The position numbers were made by a program, and so were the translations under genes. Shown one piece after another: positions 8,881 to 17,753 of a stretch of DNA of 64,000 bases (the first letter of the stretch is position 1; each line of letters opens with the position of its first letter). This stretch comes from Hymenobacter sp. 5317J-9. GTDB lineage: Bacteria > Bacteroidota > Bacteroidia > Cytophagales > Hymenobacteraceae. The notes beneath the pieces are model-generated. The model searched no databases, was not told the DNA's origin, and saw only the letters and a list, made by a program, of their open reading frames with translations. The stretch covers positions 1,736,001 through 1,800,000 of the forward strand of contig NZ_CP095050.1 in assembly GCF_022921075.1 (NCBI RefSeq), given 5' to 3'.

Positions 8881-11600
8881 GGGGGCAGGGCCACCGTGGC
8901 GGACTCGTGGGCCGGGTTGGGGTATAACTGCAGCTGGGGAGTAGCTGCCGTCGCGGTCGTGGCCGAAAGGGGACCAATGGTAAACACCACGCCGTTGCTG
9001 ACGCCGCCGGGCGTTGTCACGGTGACGGGGCCGGTTTGCGCGCCGCTGGGCACCACCACGCCAGTCAGCTGCGTGCCTGCCGCATTCACGGTGAAGCCCG
9101 TGCTCACCACGTTGTTGCTGCTGCCGGTGAAGCTCACGCGCGAAGCCGCCGTCAGGTTGGTGCCGGTGAGGGCCAGCACGGTGCCCACCGGGCCGCGGTT
9201 GGGGCTCAGGCTAGTGAGCGTGGGCGCCGGTGGGGGCGTGTAACGGCCGAATTTAGCCATGGCCTTGCTGCTGTCGCCCACAGCGTTGAAGGTGCCCGCG
9301 GCGTAGAGGCTGCCGCCCGACCACGCCAAGGCCTCGACGGAATGGTTGGGCTCAACGCCTGTGCCCAAGGCCGTCCAGGCCGTGCCGGTCCAATGGGCTA
9401 CGTAGGCCATGGGTTGGGATAGAATTTTGTAGGCGTTGCTGCCCCAGGCCCCAATGTAGATGCCACCTGCCCCGTCAGTCGCTAAGGCATTAACGCCTTG
9501 TATACTGGCGTTGCCAATAAACTGGCTGGTGCCGAGGCTGTTCCAAGCCGTGCCATTCCATTTGGCAACGTACTTCGCATTAACCCCACCAATGGTATTG
9601 AACCAGCCCCCGGCATACAGGTCGTTATTGGCATCTACGAGCAACGCTTTCACGTGCCCGCCCATGCCCACGCCGAGTCCGGTCCAGGTGGTGCCATTCC
9701 AGCGGTACACCGGCGGGCTGTTGAAGGTCAGATACGCGCTGCCCGCGTACAGATTATTGTTGGCATCCACCGCCAGGGAGTAGACCTCGGCGGGCACGCC
9801 GGCACCGAGGGCGCTCCAGGTGGTGCCATTCCACTTGGCTACGTGGTTGGCGGCCACACCACCCGCCAGCGTGAAGTCTCCTCCCGCGTACAAGTTATCA
9901 GCGGCATCCACGGCCAAGGCGCTGATGTAACGGCCACCGCTGGTGTTGTTGCCAAATCCGAGCTTCTGCCAAACCGTGCCATCCCACCGAGCCACGGAAA
10001 AATAGACGCTGGTGTTGGGGTCGTAAATTTGTCCGGCGGCGTAAACCCTGCCCTGATGGTCCACCGTCAGGGCCTGCACGCGGCCTTCAAGCCCGGTTCC
10101 CAGCGGCGTCCAACTGCTGCCATTCCATTTGGCCACACCGCGGGCGGCTTTGTGGGCCACGCTGCCAAAGGTGCCGCCCACGTACACATTGCCGTTGCCG
10201 TCGGCCGCCATTGCATAGATATAGGCGTTGTTGGCAAATCCCTGGGCCACCGGCGGCGCGCCCACACTGGCCCATTGGCCGGAAGCAAGAGTAAGTTGGG
10301 CGATGCCGCTGGCCGGGACGCCGTTTGCCCGAATGAAGCGCCCGCCGACAAACAGCCGGCCGCGGCCGTCAAAGGCCATTGAATTTACGGCGTCGGTGCT
10401 TATGTAATTGGGCGTCAAGATGATGCTGTCACCGCTCATGGCCAGGCCCTGGCCCTGCCAGGCGCTGCCGGACCAACGAGCCAGCCGCAGGGCCTGGTTG
10501 CCCCCCGCAGTCGTAAAAATTCCGCCCACGTAAAGGCCGCCGGTGCCGTCCAGCTTCAGGGCCGTTACCCGTCCGCCGTTCCAGCTGTCGGTGCCCGCAC
10601 CCAGCGCCGACCACGCCGTGCCGTTCCAGCGGGCTATGTTTCGGGCCGGTGTGCCGCCGGCCTGGGTAAACTGCCCGCCTGCGTACACATTGCCGTTGCC
10701 ATCGATGGCTAACGCATTCACCGACGAATACCCGAAGTTCCCGCTCATCCCAGTGCCAAACGCTGTCCAGGTTGCGCCGTCCCACTTGGCCACGTTCGCG
10801 GCCGGAATGGCGTTTATGGTGGTAAAATCGCCCCCCGCATACAGGTTGCCGGCTCCATCAAATTGCAGGGTATACACGCCCGATGAATTCCCCGCTCCAA
10901 TGAGGTTGGTTGTGCCCACATTTGACCAGGAAAAGCCATCCCATTTGCGTAGTAATAAACTGCCGCCGGCATACAGATTGTCGTTGGCGTCAATGGCCAA
11001 TGAATACACCGCGCTGGGAAAGCCAAGGGCCAGGTTTAGCCATTCACGGCCATTCCACACGGCAACGTTATTGACTGCGCGCGTGCCACTTGAGTACTGG
11101 AACTGCCCCCCGGCGTAGAGCTTGCCCCGGCTGTCAAGCGCCAGCGCACTCACCCGTCCGATGCCATTATTGACAGAGCTCAGTGCAGTCCAGGATGTAC
11201 CGTTCCACTTCGCTACGCCGAAAGCCACCAGGCTGCCCACGGTCGTAAAATCTCCGCCGATATAGATGTTGCCCTGGCCGTCGGCAAGGACGGCGGATAC
11301 GCTGTTGTTGGTACCGGGCACGGCAAAATCGTTAGACCAGTACGCGTCGCCTGCGCCCAGCGCGCCCCGGGCGGCCTGCTTAAACGCCGGCTTACCATCC
11401 GGACTGGTAGAAAGCACGAAGCCACTGGCGTTGAACGACCCCTTGGCGCCCGCCCGAACGGTACCGTCGGGATTTAAAATCGATTCTAAAGTGGCTGGGC
11501 TGCCAGGGCCGGTTTGCGCGCAAACCGGCCCCCCGATGAATAAAAACAGCAGGCCGCACAGCAGCCGCCAGGGTGTTAAGAAAAAAGAAGTAGAAGTCAT
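8853..11600 (-). CDS. secreted propeller-repeat protein with IPT/TIG domain; T9SS domain frameshifted
   Basis: A large secreted protein with a signal peptide (TPWRLLCGLLFLFIGGPVCA). Its body carries about 14 copies of a 55-60 residue repeat in the style YAGGDFTxxGG...VAKWNGTxWxxLGxG, which I read as one or more beta-propellers. An IPT/TIG immunoglobulin-like domain follows (LTSLSPNRGPVGTVLALTG). The T9SS sorting domain begins at LQLYPNPAHES but the frame breaks, and translation ends after PTPGPSC. The rest of the tail is intact in another frame down to 8713. As read, the protein would lack most of its T9SS signal and probably fail to be exported. A base error in the G/C run near 8875-8885 is the simplest explanation. 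The function is unknown; these repeats are usual in Bacteroidota surface proteins. Confidence 0.85.
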   Translation of the reverse strand: MTSTSFFLTPWRLLCGLLFLFIGGPVCAQTGPGSPATLESILNPDGTVRAGAKGSFNASGFVLSTSPDGKPAFKQAARGALGAGDAYWSNDFAVPGTNNSVSAVLADGQGNIYIGGDFTTVGSLVAFGVAKWNGTSWTALSSVNNGIGRVSALALDSRGKLYAGGQFQYSSGTRAVNNVAVWNGREWLNLALGFPSAVYSLAIDANDNLYAGGSLLLRKWDGFSWSNVGTTNLIGAGNSSGVYTLQFDGAGNLYAGGDFTTINAIPAANVAKWDGATWTAFGTGMSGNFGYSSVNALAIDGNGNVYAGGQFTQAGGTPARNIARWNGTAWSALGAGTDSWNGGRVTALKLDGTGGLYVGGIFTTAGGNQALRLARWSGSAWQGQGLAMSGDSIILTPNYISTDAVNSMAFDGRGRLFVGGRFIRANGVPASGIAQLTLASGQWASVGAPPVAQGFANNAYIYAMAADGNGNVYVGGTFGSVAHKAARGVAKWNGSSWTPLGTGLEGRVQALTVDHQGRVYAAGQIYDPNTSVYFSVARWDGTVWQKLGFGNNTSGGRYISALAVDAADNLYAGGDFTLAGGVAANHVAKWNGTTWSALGAGVPAEVYSLAVDANNNLYAGSAYLTFNSPPVYRWNGTTWTGLGVGMGGHVKALLVDANNDLYAGGWFNTIGGVNAKYVAKWNGTAWNSLGTSQFIGNASIQGVNALATDGAGGIYIGAWGSNAYKILSQPMAYVAHWTGTAWTALGTGVEPNHSVEALAWSGGSLYAAGTFNAVGDSSKAMAKFGRYTPPPAPTLTSLSPNRGPVGTVLALTGTNLTAASRVSFTGSSNNVVSTGFTVNAAGTQLTGVVVPSGAQTGPVTVTTPGGVSNGVVFTIGPLSATTATAATPQLQLYPNPAHESATVALPPAPTPGPSC

Positions 11601-11713
11601 GTCATTGCCGAGGGAAAAAAGTGTCAACCTCGCACAATTTAAATAAAGAAAGAAAAATAATCAAATTTCTGATGGATACTCGGGCATAAGCCGTTCAAAC
11701 TCCTGACCTGATG

Positions 11714-12871
11714 CTATTCCCGTACCACGCGACGCGTGGCCGTGCCGCGGGCCGTAGTTACGGTGAGGAGGGCCATGCCGCGGAAGTGGCCAAATGCCTC
11801 AGCGTCCAGCGTCAGCGCCTCGCCGGTTGTGGCGAAGCGGCGCCGGAATAGCTCCCGCCCCACCAAATCGGTGGCCGACACGGTGAGCGGCCCGCTACCC
11901 GCCGGCAGGCTGAGCGTGAGCGTCGTGCCCACGGCCGACGGGTTGGGGAAGGCGTTGAGGGCCGCGTCGGTGGCTGCGTCGCGGGCTGCCAGGCGAATGA
12001 TGCGGCGGTAAATGTCGCGGTATTCGACGCTGGTGATGGTTTCCTGGCCGGCCAGCAGGCGGGTGGTGATGGTGAGCAGCGGCACGTGGTGGGTTTTGGC
12101 CAGCCACTTGTACTCGCGGGTCACGGGCACGTCGAAGCCCTGGCTCACGCCGCCCACCGACACGCTGTCGTGGTCTTCGAGGCGCGTCACCACCCGCACC
12201 GTCTGGAAGGTGCCAAAGGGCGTGGTGAGCGTGCCCCAGGCGTCGGGCTTGTTCACGCGCTTGCGCTTCTGGCTGAGGTAGCCCACCGTGGCCGTGGCCG
12301 CCGGCGTGGTGAAGTAGGAGTTGCTGGAATCGGCCGGGCTGGCGAAGCTCAGCGGAAAGCGGTAGATGACGTCCTGCTGCGCCTGGCTGACGTAGGTGAC
12401 GGGCACCGCCGTGCCGGCCAGCGAGGCCCCGTAGCCCACCGAGCGGAAGTCCTGCTGCGCCGCCGTGGCCACCGTCAGGTTATAAAACTGGTACGTATCG
12501 GTGATGGGCAGCAGGCCGCCGGCCGCCAGCGGCAGCTCCTGCGGTGAGGCCACCGTGGCCCGGTTCACGCCCCCAAACAGTGGCCCGAACGTGAGCTGGT
12601 AGAACGCCGAAGTGGCCGTGACCGTACTGGCCGGCAAAAACGTCTCGACGCGCTGCGAGGTGGGCGTCAGGCCGGCGTAGTTCCAGGTCTGGTTGGTGCC
12701 GCGGCGGGAGAGGGGCGGGGCCGTGGCGGGCAGCACCGGGCTGGCCACGCTCAGCCGCAGCGAATCGACGCCCACGGTCAGCGCGGGCATGTCGGTGCGG
12801 TCGATGATGGGCGAAGTCTGGGCCAGGGCCGGGCCGGTCAGCAACAGCAAAAAGGGTAAGAGTCGGCGCAT
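11714..12871 (-). CDS. T9SS type A sorting domain-containing protein of unknown function
   Basis: A 385-aa secreted protein: signal peptide MRRLLPFLLLLTGPALAQ, a body of about 290 aa I do not recognise, and a C-terminal T9SS domain (NAFPNPSAVGTTLTLSLPAG ... VSATDLVGRELFRRRFATTG). The body begins NQTWNYAGLTPTSQRVETFL, a pattern I associate with uncharacterised secreted Bacteroidota proteins that open with a bold aromatic strand. It lies 113 bp beyond the start of the repeat-protein gene and reads in the same direction. No catalytic motif stands out. Confidence 0.8.
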   Translation of the reverse strand: MRRLLPFLLLLTGPALAQTSPIIDRTDMPALTVGVDSLRLSVASPVLPATAPPLSRRGTNQTWNYAGLTPTSQRVETFLPASTVTATSAFYQLTFGPLFGGVNRATVASPQELPLAAGGLLPITDTYQFYNLTVATAAQQDFRSVGYGASLAGTAVPVTYVSQAQQDVIYRFPLSFASPADSSNSYFTTPAATATVGYLSQKRKRVNKPDAWGTLTTPFGTFQTVRVVTRLEDHDSVSVGGVSQGFDVPVTREYKWLAKTHHVPLLTITTRLLAGQETITSVEYRDIYRRIIRLAARDAATDAALNAFPNPSAVGTTLTLSLPAGSGPLTVSATDLVGRELFRRRFATTGEALTLDAEAFGHFRGMALLTVTTARGTATRRVVRE

Positions 12872-12943
12872 AGAGTCAGGAAAATGAGGGGCTACGAAGA
12901 TACGCCCTCCACAACCCCAAACTGCTATATACCGCCCCCGTAG

Positions 12944-13600
12944 TTAGAGCGCCATTTCGGGCACTTCGCCTTCGGGCACCACCAGCTTGCCGGCCGTGGC
13001 GGCTTGTATCTGCTCCACGCTAACGCCGGGCGCGCGCTCGCGCAGCACAAAGCCGTCGGGCGTTACGTCGAGCACGGCCAGCTCGGTCACGATTTTCTTC
13101 ACGCAGCGCAGGCCCGTAATGGGCAGCGTGCAGTCGGTCAGGAGCTTGCTGCTGCCGTCTTTGGCCACGTGCTGCATGGCCACGATGATGTTTTTGGCCG
13201 AGGCCACCAGGTCCATGGCGCCGCCCATGCCTTTCACCATTTTGCCGGGAATCTTCCAGTTGGCAATGTCGCCGCGCTCCGAAACTTCCATCGCGCCGAG
13301 GATGGTCAGGTCCACGTGCTCGCCGCGAATCATGCCGAAAGAATCGGCCGAGGAGAAAATGCTGGAGCCCGGCAGCGTGGTCACCGTCTGTTTACCGGCG
13401 TTGATGAGGTCGGGGTCGACCTGGTCTTCCGTCGGGAAGGGGCCCATGCCGAGCAGGCCGTTTTCCGACTGCAGCTCCACGTTGATGCCGGCCGGTATGT
13501 AATTGGCCACCAGCGTGGGAATGCCGATGCCGAGGTTAACATACGAGCCGTCTTTTACTTCTTGCGCAATGCGTTTGGCGATGCCGTGTTTGTCGAGCAT
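12944..13600 (-). CDS. 3-oxoacid CoA-transferase subunit B
   Basis: The beta subunit (218 aa) of a class I CoA-transferase of the succinyl-CoA:3-ketoacid/acetoacetate type, which activates acetoacetate in ketone-body or branched-chain use. The family motif is complete: [13 protein letters not shown], then the catalytic glutamate in [11 protein letters not shown] (Glu46), and later [20 protein letters not shown] and [10 protein letters not shown]. The partner alpha subunit lies 2.2 kb upstream (15817-16518), not next door as in most genomes. Both have full length and intact motifs, so they probably still form an alpha2beta2 enzyme. The physiological acceptor acid cannot be fixed from sequence. 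Confidence 0.93.
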   Translation of the reverse strand: MLDKHGIAKRIAQEVKDGSYVNLGIGIPTLVANYIPAGINVELQSENGLLGMGPFPTEDQVDPDLINAGKQTVTTLPGSSIFSSADSFGMIRGEHVDLTILGAMEVSERGDIANWKIPGKMVKGMGGAMDLVASAKNIIVAMQHVAKDGSSKLLTDCTLPITGLRCVKKIVTELAVLDVTPDGFVLRERAPGVSVEQIQAATAGKLVVPEGEVPEMAL

Positions 13601-13634
13601 GATGGGTGGGGTTTTAGACTAAAGGAAAAAAGGC

Positions 13635-13721
13635 GTCATGCTGAGCTTGTCGAAGCATCTCTACCGCAGTAGTAATTAGTTGCGTTGCGCGGTAGAGATG
13701 CTTCGACAAGCTCAGCATGAC
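13635..13721. repeat. 33-bp inverted repeat (palindromic intergenic element)
   Basis: Perfect 33-bp arms (13635-13667 and 13689-13721) around a 21-bp loop, between the hydrolase stop and the CoA-transferase B start. The arms open with GTCATGCTGAGC, also seen in related form at 48230 and 63848, so this is a dispersed element. It may double as a terminator or RNA stabiliser. Confidence 0.85.
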
Positions 13722-13729
13722 CGTTAGAT

Positions 13730-15163
13730 TTAGGGTTTGGCTGGTTGCGATTCCGATTGTTCGGCCGCAAACGACTGATAAACCGCCGTCTTGAACTTAT
13801 CGGCCAGGTCGCGAGCTGTGCCGCTGGGGTATTTCTGGGTGTAGATGAGGGCCACCAGCTTGGCCTTGGGGTCGACCCAATACGTGGTGCCGAAAATGCC
13901 GCCCCACTCATACGAGCCCTCCGACAGCCCACCCGGCTGCTTGGCGGCGCTCTCGGCCGTGACGATGCTGAAGCCCAGGCCAAACTTGTTGCCGCCCTGA
14001 CTCAAGTTGCCTATCTGGTTCTGCGTTATCAGGGCCACAGTGGTGGGTTTCAGCAGCTGGCGGCCGTTGTAGCGGCCGTTGTCCAGCAGCATTTGCAGGA
14101 AACGGGCGTAGTCGTCGATGGTGGACGACAAACCTGCACCACCCGAAAAATAAGTGCCGCCCGACGCCTTCGGATAGTTCGGGAACATGCCGTCGTGCGG
14201 CTCCATCCAGGTAGTTTGGTGGGCGGCGTTTTCGGTGTACAGCTCCACCAGCCGGTCCTTTTTGTCGGCGGGCAAGTAAAACCAGGTGTCCTTCATGCCC
14301 AGCGGCTCGAACAGGCGCGTGCGCAGGTACTTGTCCAGCGGCTGGCCCGAAAGCACCTCAATCAGCCGGCCCAGCACGTCCACGCTCAGCCCGTAGGTGA
14401 ACCGCTCGCCCGGCTGGTGCAGGAGCGGCAGCGGGCCCAGCGCATCCATCGCCTTCGCCAACGAGCCCGCCGGCGTACCAATGCCGCTCGGAATGTGCGC
14501 TTTGGCGTAAATGGCCCGCGCTTCCTTGCTGCCGATAATGGGGTAGCCAATGCCCGACGTGTGGGTGAACAGCTGCCGGATGGTGATTTCGCTTTTGGCC
14601 GGCACGGTGGTGTAGGTGGTATCCTTCTCGTTGAAGGTGGCCAGCACTTTGGGGTTTTTGAACGCCGGCAGGTACTTCGAAATCGGGTCGTCGAGCTGGA
14701 ACTTGCCCTCGTCGTAGAGCAGCATCAGCCCAATGCTGGTGATGGCCTTCGTCTGCGACGCAATCCGGAAAATGGCATTGGTTCGCAGCGGCGTTTGCTG
14801 CACGAAATCGTCGTAGCCGAAGGTCTTCCGATACAATACCTTGCCGTCGCGCATCACCAGGGCAATGGCGCCGGGCACGCGCTTGTCGTAGCGGCGGACG
14901 GGGCCTTCGGTCGTTACCTTCGACAGGGGGCCGTACGCGCCGCGCGAGCCCACGTCGGCCGTGTACTGGGTCAGCAACTCATCGATGCGCTGGGCCTCGG
15001 CCGGGTCCACGATGGGCGGGGCTACCGCCGGGGCGGGGGAGGCTTGCGGCCGCGCCGCCGCCCGCCGGGCCGGGGTTTTACTGGCCGGCGCCGCTACCTG
15101 GGCTCCGGCCCCGTAGCTGCTCAGCAGCAACAGCAGCGCGAGGGATTTTTTGCGTAAGGTCAT
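13730..15163 (-). CDS. serine hydrolase, beta-lactamase class C / EstB family
   Basis: A 477-aa secreted serine hydrolase of the Beta-lactamase (class C, PBP-like) fold. The start MTLRKKSLALLLLLSSYGAG gives a signal peptide; the open frame extends 73 codons upstream but that part is not protein-like. A Pro/Ala-rich linker (30-50) follows. The catalytic SxxK is SQTK at 136-139 (FRIASQTKAITSIGL), the second-motif Tyr is in FTYGLSVDVLGRLIEVLSG, and the family landmark LFTHTSGIGYP is present. The C-terminal half has GGAGLSSTIDDYARFLQMLL and a Gly-rich strand (SYEWGGIFGTTYWVDP). Such proteins are usually esterases or peptidases rather than resistance enzymes. It sits between the two CoA-transferase subunits for no obvious reason. 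Confidence 0.9.
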   Translation of the reverse strand: MTLRKKSLALLLLLSSYGAGAQVAAPASKTPARRAAARPQASPAPAVAPPIVDPAEAQRIDELLTQYTADVGSRGAYGPLSKVTTEGPVRRYDKRVPGAIALVMRDGKVLYRKTFGYDDFVQQTPLRTNAIFRIASQTKAITSIGLMLLYDEGKFQLDDPISKYLPAFKNPKVLATFNEKDTTYTTVPAKSEITIRQLFTHTSGIGYPIIGSKEARAIYAKAHIPSGIGTPAGSLAKAMDALGPLPLLHQPGERFTYGLSVDVLGRLIEVLSGQPLDKYLRTRLFEPLGMKDTWFYLPADKKDRLVELYTENAAHQTTWMEPHDGMFPNYPKASGGTYFSGGAGLSSTIDDYARFLQMLLDNGRYNGRQLLKPTTVALITQNQIGNLSQGGNKFGLGFSIVTAESAAKQPGGLSEGSYEWGGIFGTTYWVDPKAKLVALIYTQKYPSGTARDLADKFKTAVYQSFAAEQSESQPAKP

Positions 15164-15183
15164 GTCAGTAAGTAGATTATTCG

Positions 15184-15429
15184 TTACGAGGGCTTGGATG
15201 GGAAGCGGGATGCCAGCTGACCGTACCTGAGCCGCCGTAGCTGAAACCACTGCACCACCCGCACGCCCACAAGCAGCGTCAGCAGCCCGGGAATGAGCAG
15301 CAATAGTACCCTGGTGTTGGCTTCGGGATAGGAGGTATGCGTGCGGTTGGCCAGATTCACCATGAAATCGGTGCAATACCAAAAGGCGAAATGCACCAAA
15401 CGGCTGCCATTCTCAAACAAGTTATGCAT
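15184..15429 (-). CDS. small single-pass membrane protein, unknown
   Basis: An 81-aa protein with one strong hydrophobic segment (RVLLLLIPGLLTLLVGVRVV, about 39-58) followed by a basic tail (QWFQLRRLRYGQLASR), so the C-terminus should be cytoplasmic. I do not recognise it. Its start overlaps the end of the next small membrane gene upstream by 8 bp, a sign of translational coupling, and its stop is 20 bp from the serine hydrolase start. It is supported by this overlap and by its amino acid composition only. Confidence 0.55.
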   Translation of the reverse strand: MHNLFENGSRLVHFAFWYCTDFMVNLANRTHTSYPEANTRVLLLLIPGLLTLLVGVRVVQWFQLRRLRYGQLASRFPSKPS

Positions 15430-15796
15430 GGCGTCGGGCTTTAAGCTGCCGAATCAGTACCGCGTTGCGCAACACGCCGTAGCTGAGCCATAGCAGCAAC
15501 AAGGGAAGCAGCACCAGGTAAAAACCGATGTTAACGGCGGCGTACCACTGCCGGCCGCCGCCCATCAGCCCCCGCACGGTGGCGTCGTATAGCGGCCGCA
15601 GCCGGAAATAGGCCGGGCTGTTGGCCCGCGTGGCGTGCGGGCAGGCGTGGGCTTCGCAATAGCGCGTGCAGCGGCCGGCCAGTCGGGCCGTGGTAGGCGC
15701 CGGGCTGGTTTCGTTGACGTACACCCCGAAAGCCACCGGCAGCAACGCCAACAGCAGCAGCACCAGTAGCAGACGGATACCCAGCGCAACACGCAT
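15422..15796 (-). CDS. small two-pass membrane protein with Cys/His-rich external loop
   Basis: A 124-aa protein with an N-terminal membrane segment (IRLLLVLLLLALLPVAFGVY) and a second one at about 88-109 (AAVNIGFYLVLLPLLLLWLS), ending in a basic cytoplasmic tail. The loop between them should face the periplasm and carries GRCTRYCEAHACPH, with three Cys and two His, a possible metal or heme site or a set of disulfides. I do not recognise the family. It lies 20 bp downstream of the CoA-transferase A stop and overlaps the following gene, so it is probably read from the same transcript. Confidence 0.6.
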   Translation of the reverse strand: MRVALGIRLLLVLLLLALLPVAFGVYVNETSPAPTTARLAGRCTRYCEAHACPHATRANSPAYFRLRPLYDATVRGLMGGGRQWYAAVNIGFYLVLLPLLLLWLSYGVLRNAVLIRQLKARRHA

Positions 15797-15816
15797 GGCT
15801 CAGGCTCTGGCTTGTG

Positions 15817-16518
15817 CTACACCGCCGCCCGCACCGTGCGCTGCTCGATGCGCTTCTCGTACCGCTCGCCCTGGTAGATGCGCTGCACAAAAATGCCCGG
15901 CGTATGAATCTGGTTGGGGTCGAGTTCGCCGGCGGGCACCAGCTCCTCCACCTCGGCCACCGTGATTTTGCCGGCCGTGGCCATCATGGGGTTGAAGTTG
16001 CGGGCCGTGCCTTTGTAGATGAGGTTGCCGACCGTGTCGCCCTTCCAGGCTTTCACGAAGGCAAAATCGGCGTGCAGCGCGGTTTCCAGGAGGTACATTT
16101 TGCCGTTGAACTCGCGGCTTTCCTTGCCTTCGCCCACCTCGGTGCCGTAGCCGGCCGGCGTGTAGAAGGCCGGGATGCCCGCCCCGCCGGCCCGGCAGCG
16201 CTCGGCCAGCGTGCCCTGCGGAATCAATTCCACTTCCAGCTCGCCGCTCAGCAGCTGGCGCTCAAACTCGGCGTTTTCGCCCACGTAGCTCGAAATCATC
16301 TTGCGCACCTGCTTGGTTTGCAGCAGCAGGCCGATGCCAAAATCGTCGACGCCGGCGTTGTTGGAAATGCAGGTTAGCTCCTTCACGCCAAGGCGCAGGA
16401 TTTCCTGAATCGAGTTTTCGGGAATGCCGCAGAGGCCGAAGCCGCCAAGCATCAAGGTCATGCCATCGGTGAGGCCCTGCAGGGCTTCACGGGCGCTGGA
16501 AACGGTTTTGTTTATCAT
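15817..16518 (-). CDS. 3-oxoacid CoA-transferase subunit A
   Basis: The alpha subunit (233 aa) of the class I CoA-transferase whose beta subunit lies at 12944-13600. It starts [20 protein letters not shown] and has the glycine-rich CoA-site motif [35 protein letters not shown] and later [20 protein letters not shown] are also typical of the subunit. Length is normal. The start codon overlaps the stop of the paralogue upstream (ATGA, 4 bp), which couples its translation to a gene with no obvious metabolic tie. Confidence 0.93.
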   Translation of the reverse strand: MINKTVSSAREALQGLTDGMTLMLGGFGLCGIPENSIQEILRLGVKELTCISNNAGVDDFGIGLLLQTKQVRKMISSYVGENAEFERQLLSGELEVELIPQGTLAERCRAGGAGIPAFYTPAGYGTEVGEGKESREFNGKMYLLETALHADFAFVKAWKGDTVGNLIYKGTARNFNPMMATAGKITVAEVEELVPAGELDPNQIHTPGIFVQRIYQGERYEKRIEQRTVRAAV

Positions 16519-17753
16519 CGGGTGGGTGAGGAAGGCGAGGCTGCCGAAGCCGGCGGCAGGTAATTGACGGGTAAAAATTCACCCATTTTTTCGAACCCCC
16601 AGTATTCGTCGGTGTATACGGCCAGCGGATTGGCCAATTGGCCGTTGGGCTGAATCTCAATTTCAGGCACCATCAGCACCAACTGCGACACCTGGCGGTC
16701 GCTCGGCGGGAGCGGGGCGTTGGTGGGCAGCGTGGTGCGCAACTGATAGAGCGGGTCGGGCCCTTCGCGCACGTAGCTCACCTGCAAATTGTCGATGAAG
16801 CGCAGGAAAACGTGCTGGCCGTCAGGTGTCACGCGGCGCAGGCTGTCGAGCGGCCGAGGCTTGGCGTAGAGCATCGAAAACGCCTGCGGCACCTTGGCCC
16901 AGTACGAAATAGAATCTTGCTCGGCGCGCGACAAGGCCATGTTTCGGCGCTCCCGCAGAAGCTGGCGGCGCAGGCTGTCGGCCCTTAGGAAACGCTTGTT
17001 GGGAATGATGCGGAGCCGCTGCGCCACAAAGCCCGCGGCAGCAATGTCGCCGTCGTGCACGCTTCGCAGAAAATGCGCGAGCGAGCCGTTGTAGGCCTTC
17101 ATGCGGTTCGCGGCCCAGCGGCGCTGCTGCCCGGCGCTGCCGGTCATTTCCTCAAACACCGGCTGCCCGTAGAAGCTGACAACGTGCTGCCGAAAGTTGC
17201 ACACAAAGTGCAGCCCGTAGTACTTAATGCGGTAGCCCAGCGCCTGATTATCAACCTGTACAAATTTGTAAGACGAAGCCGTCAACTCGCTGGTTTCTGC
17301 GTCGAAATCGACCACTACTTCATCGGGATTGCGAATGCGGCACCGCTGCGAAAAAGTGCTACGCCCCAGAAACAACTCCACAAACTTCTGATAGTCGCTG
17401 GCCCGGTTGGGGTTGGGCCGCACCACCACTTCTCCCAGCCGGCTGGTTGCTGTTCCCAAACGCAGCGTGAGCTGCTGAGGCGAGGTGCCTACGGTAACGG
17501 TCTGTTTGGCCAGGCGGTAGCCCACGTAGGAGCCCACCACGTCGTAGGTGCCGGCCGGCACTTTAGGGAACACAAACGTGCCCTGCTCCGTGGTAGTCAC
17601 CCCCAGTGTAGTATTGGCCAAAAACACGCTGGCAAAGGCCAGCGGCGCGTGCGTCACCGAGTCCTGCACCACGCCGCTCAGGCTGCTTTGCGCCCGCGCA
17701 ACACCCGGCCACCAAGCCAGGCCAAACACCGCCAGCAACAGTACTCTGCGCAT
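16515..17753 (-). CDS. carboxypeptidase-like regulatory domain protein (paralogue 2)
   Basis: A 412-aa secreted protein: signal peptide ([19 protein letters not shown]), then a carboxypeptidase-regulatory-like Ig domain (residues 25-105; [40 protein letters not shown]) like those that open SusC proteins, then about 300 residues without a domain I know ([57 protein letters not shown]). No barrel or T9SS tail is seen. It is a tandem copy of the gene at 17753-19000: the two overlap by one base (TAATG), and the Ig domains are nearly identical. It probably acts in the periplasm or at the outer membrane. Confidence 0.85.
   Translation of the reverse strand: MRRVLLLAVFGLAWWPGVARAQSSLSGVVQDSVTHAPLAFASVFLANTTLGVTTTEQGTFVFPKVPAGTYDVVGSYVGYRLAKQTVTVGTSPQQLTLRLGTATSRLGEVVVRPNPNRASDYQKFVELFLGRSTFSQRCRIRNPDEVVVDFDAETSELTASSYKFVQVDNQALGYRIKYYGLHFVCNFRQHVVSFYGQPVFEEMTGSAGQQRRWAANRMKAYNGSLAHFLRSVHDGDIAAAGFVAQRLRIIPNKRFLRADSLRRQLLRERRNMALSRAEQDSISYWAKVPQAFSMLYAKPRPLDSLRRVTPDGQHVFLRFIDNLQVSYVREGPDPLYQLRTTLPTNAPLPPSDRQVSQLVLMVPEIEIQPNGQLANPLAVYTDEYWGFEKMGEFLPVNYLPPASAASPSSPTR
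17501..17564. repeat. 64-bp block identical to 18745-18808
   Basis: These 64 bases match 18745-18808 base for base, including third codon positions, inside two paralogues whose downstream coding sequence differs widely. The pair is a direct repeat in tandem genes and suggests gene conversion. Confidence 0.9.

Noticed and set aside
8681-8977. Separate 98-codon gene on the minus strand
   Set aside because: Its Pro/Arg-rich translation is a shadow. The T9SS tail is in a different frame here.
13730-15163. Antibiotic-resistance beta-lactamase
   Set aside because: The sequence is nearer to EstB-like esterases/peptidases of the class C fold; nothing in it shows beta-lactam hydrolysis.
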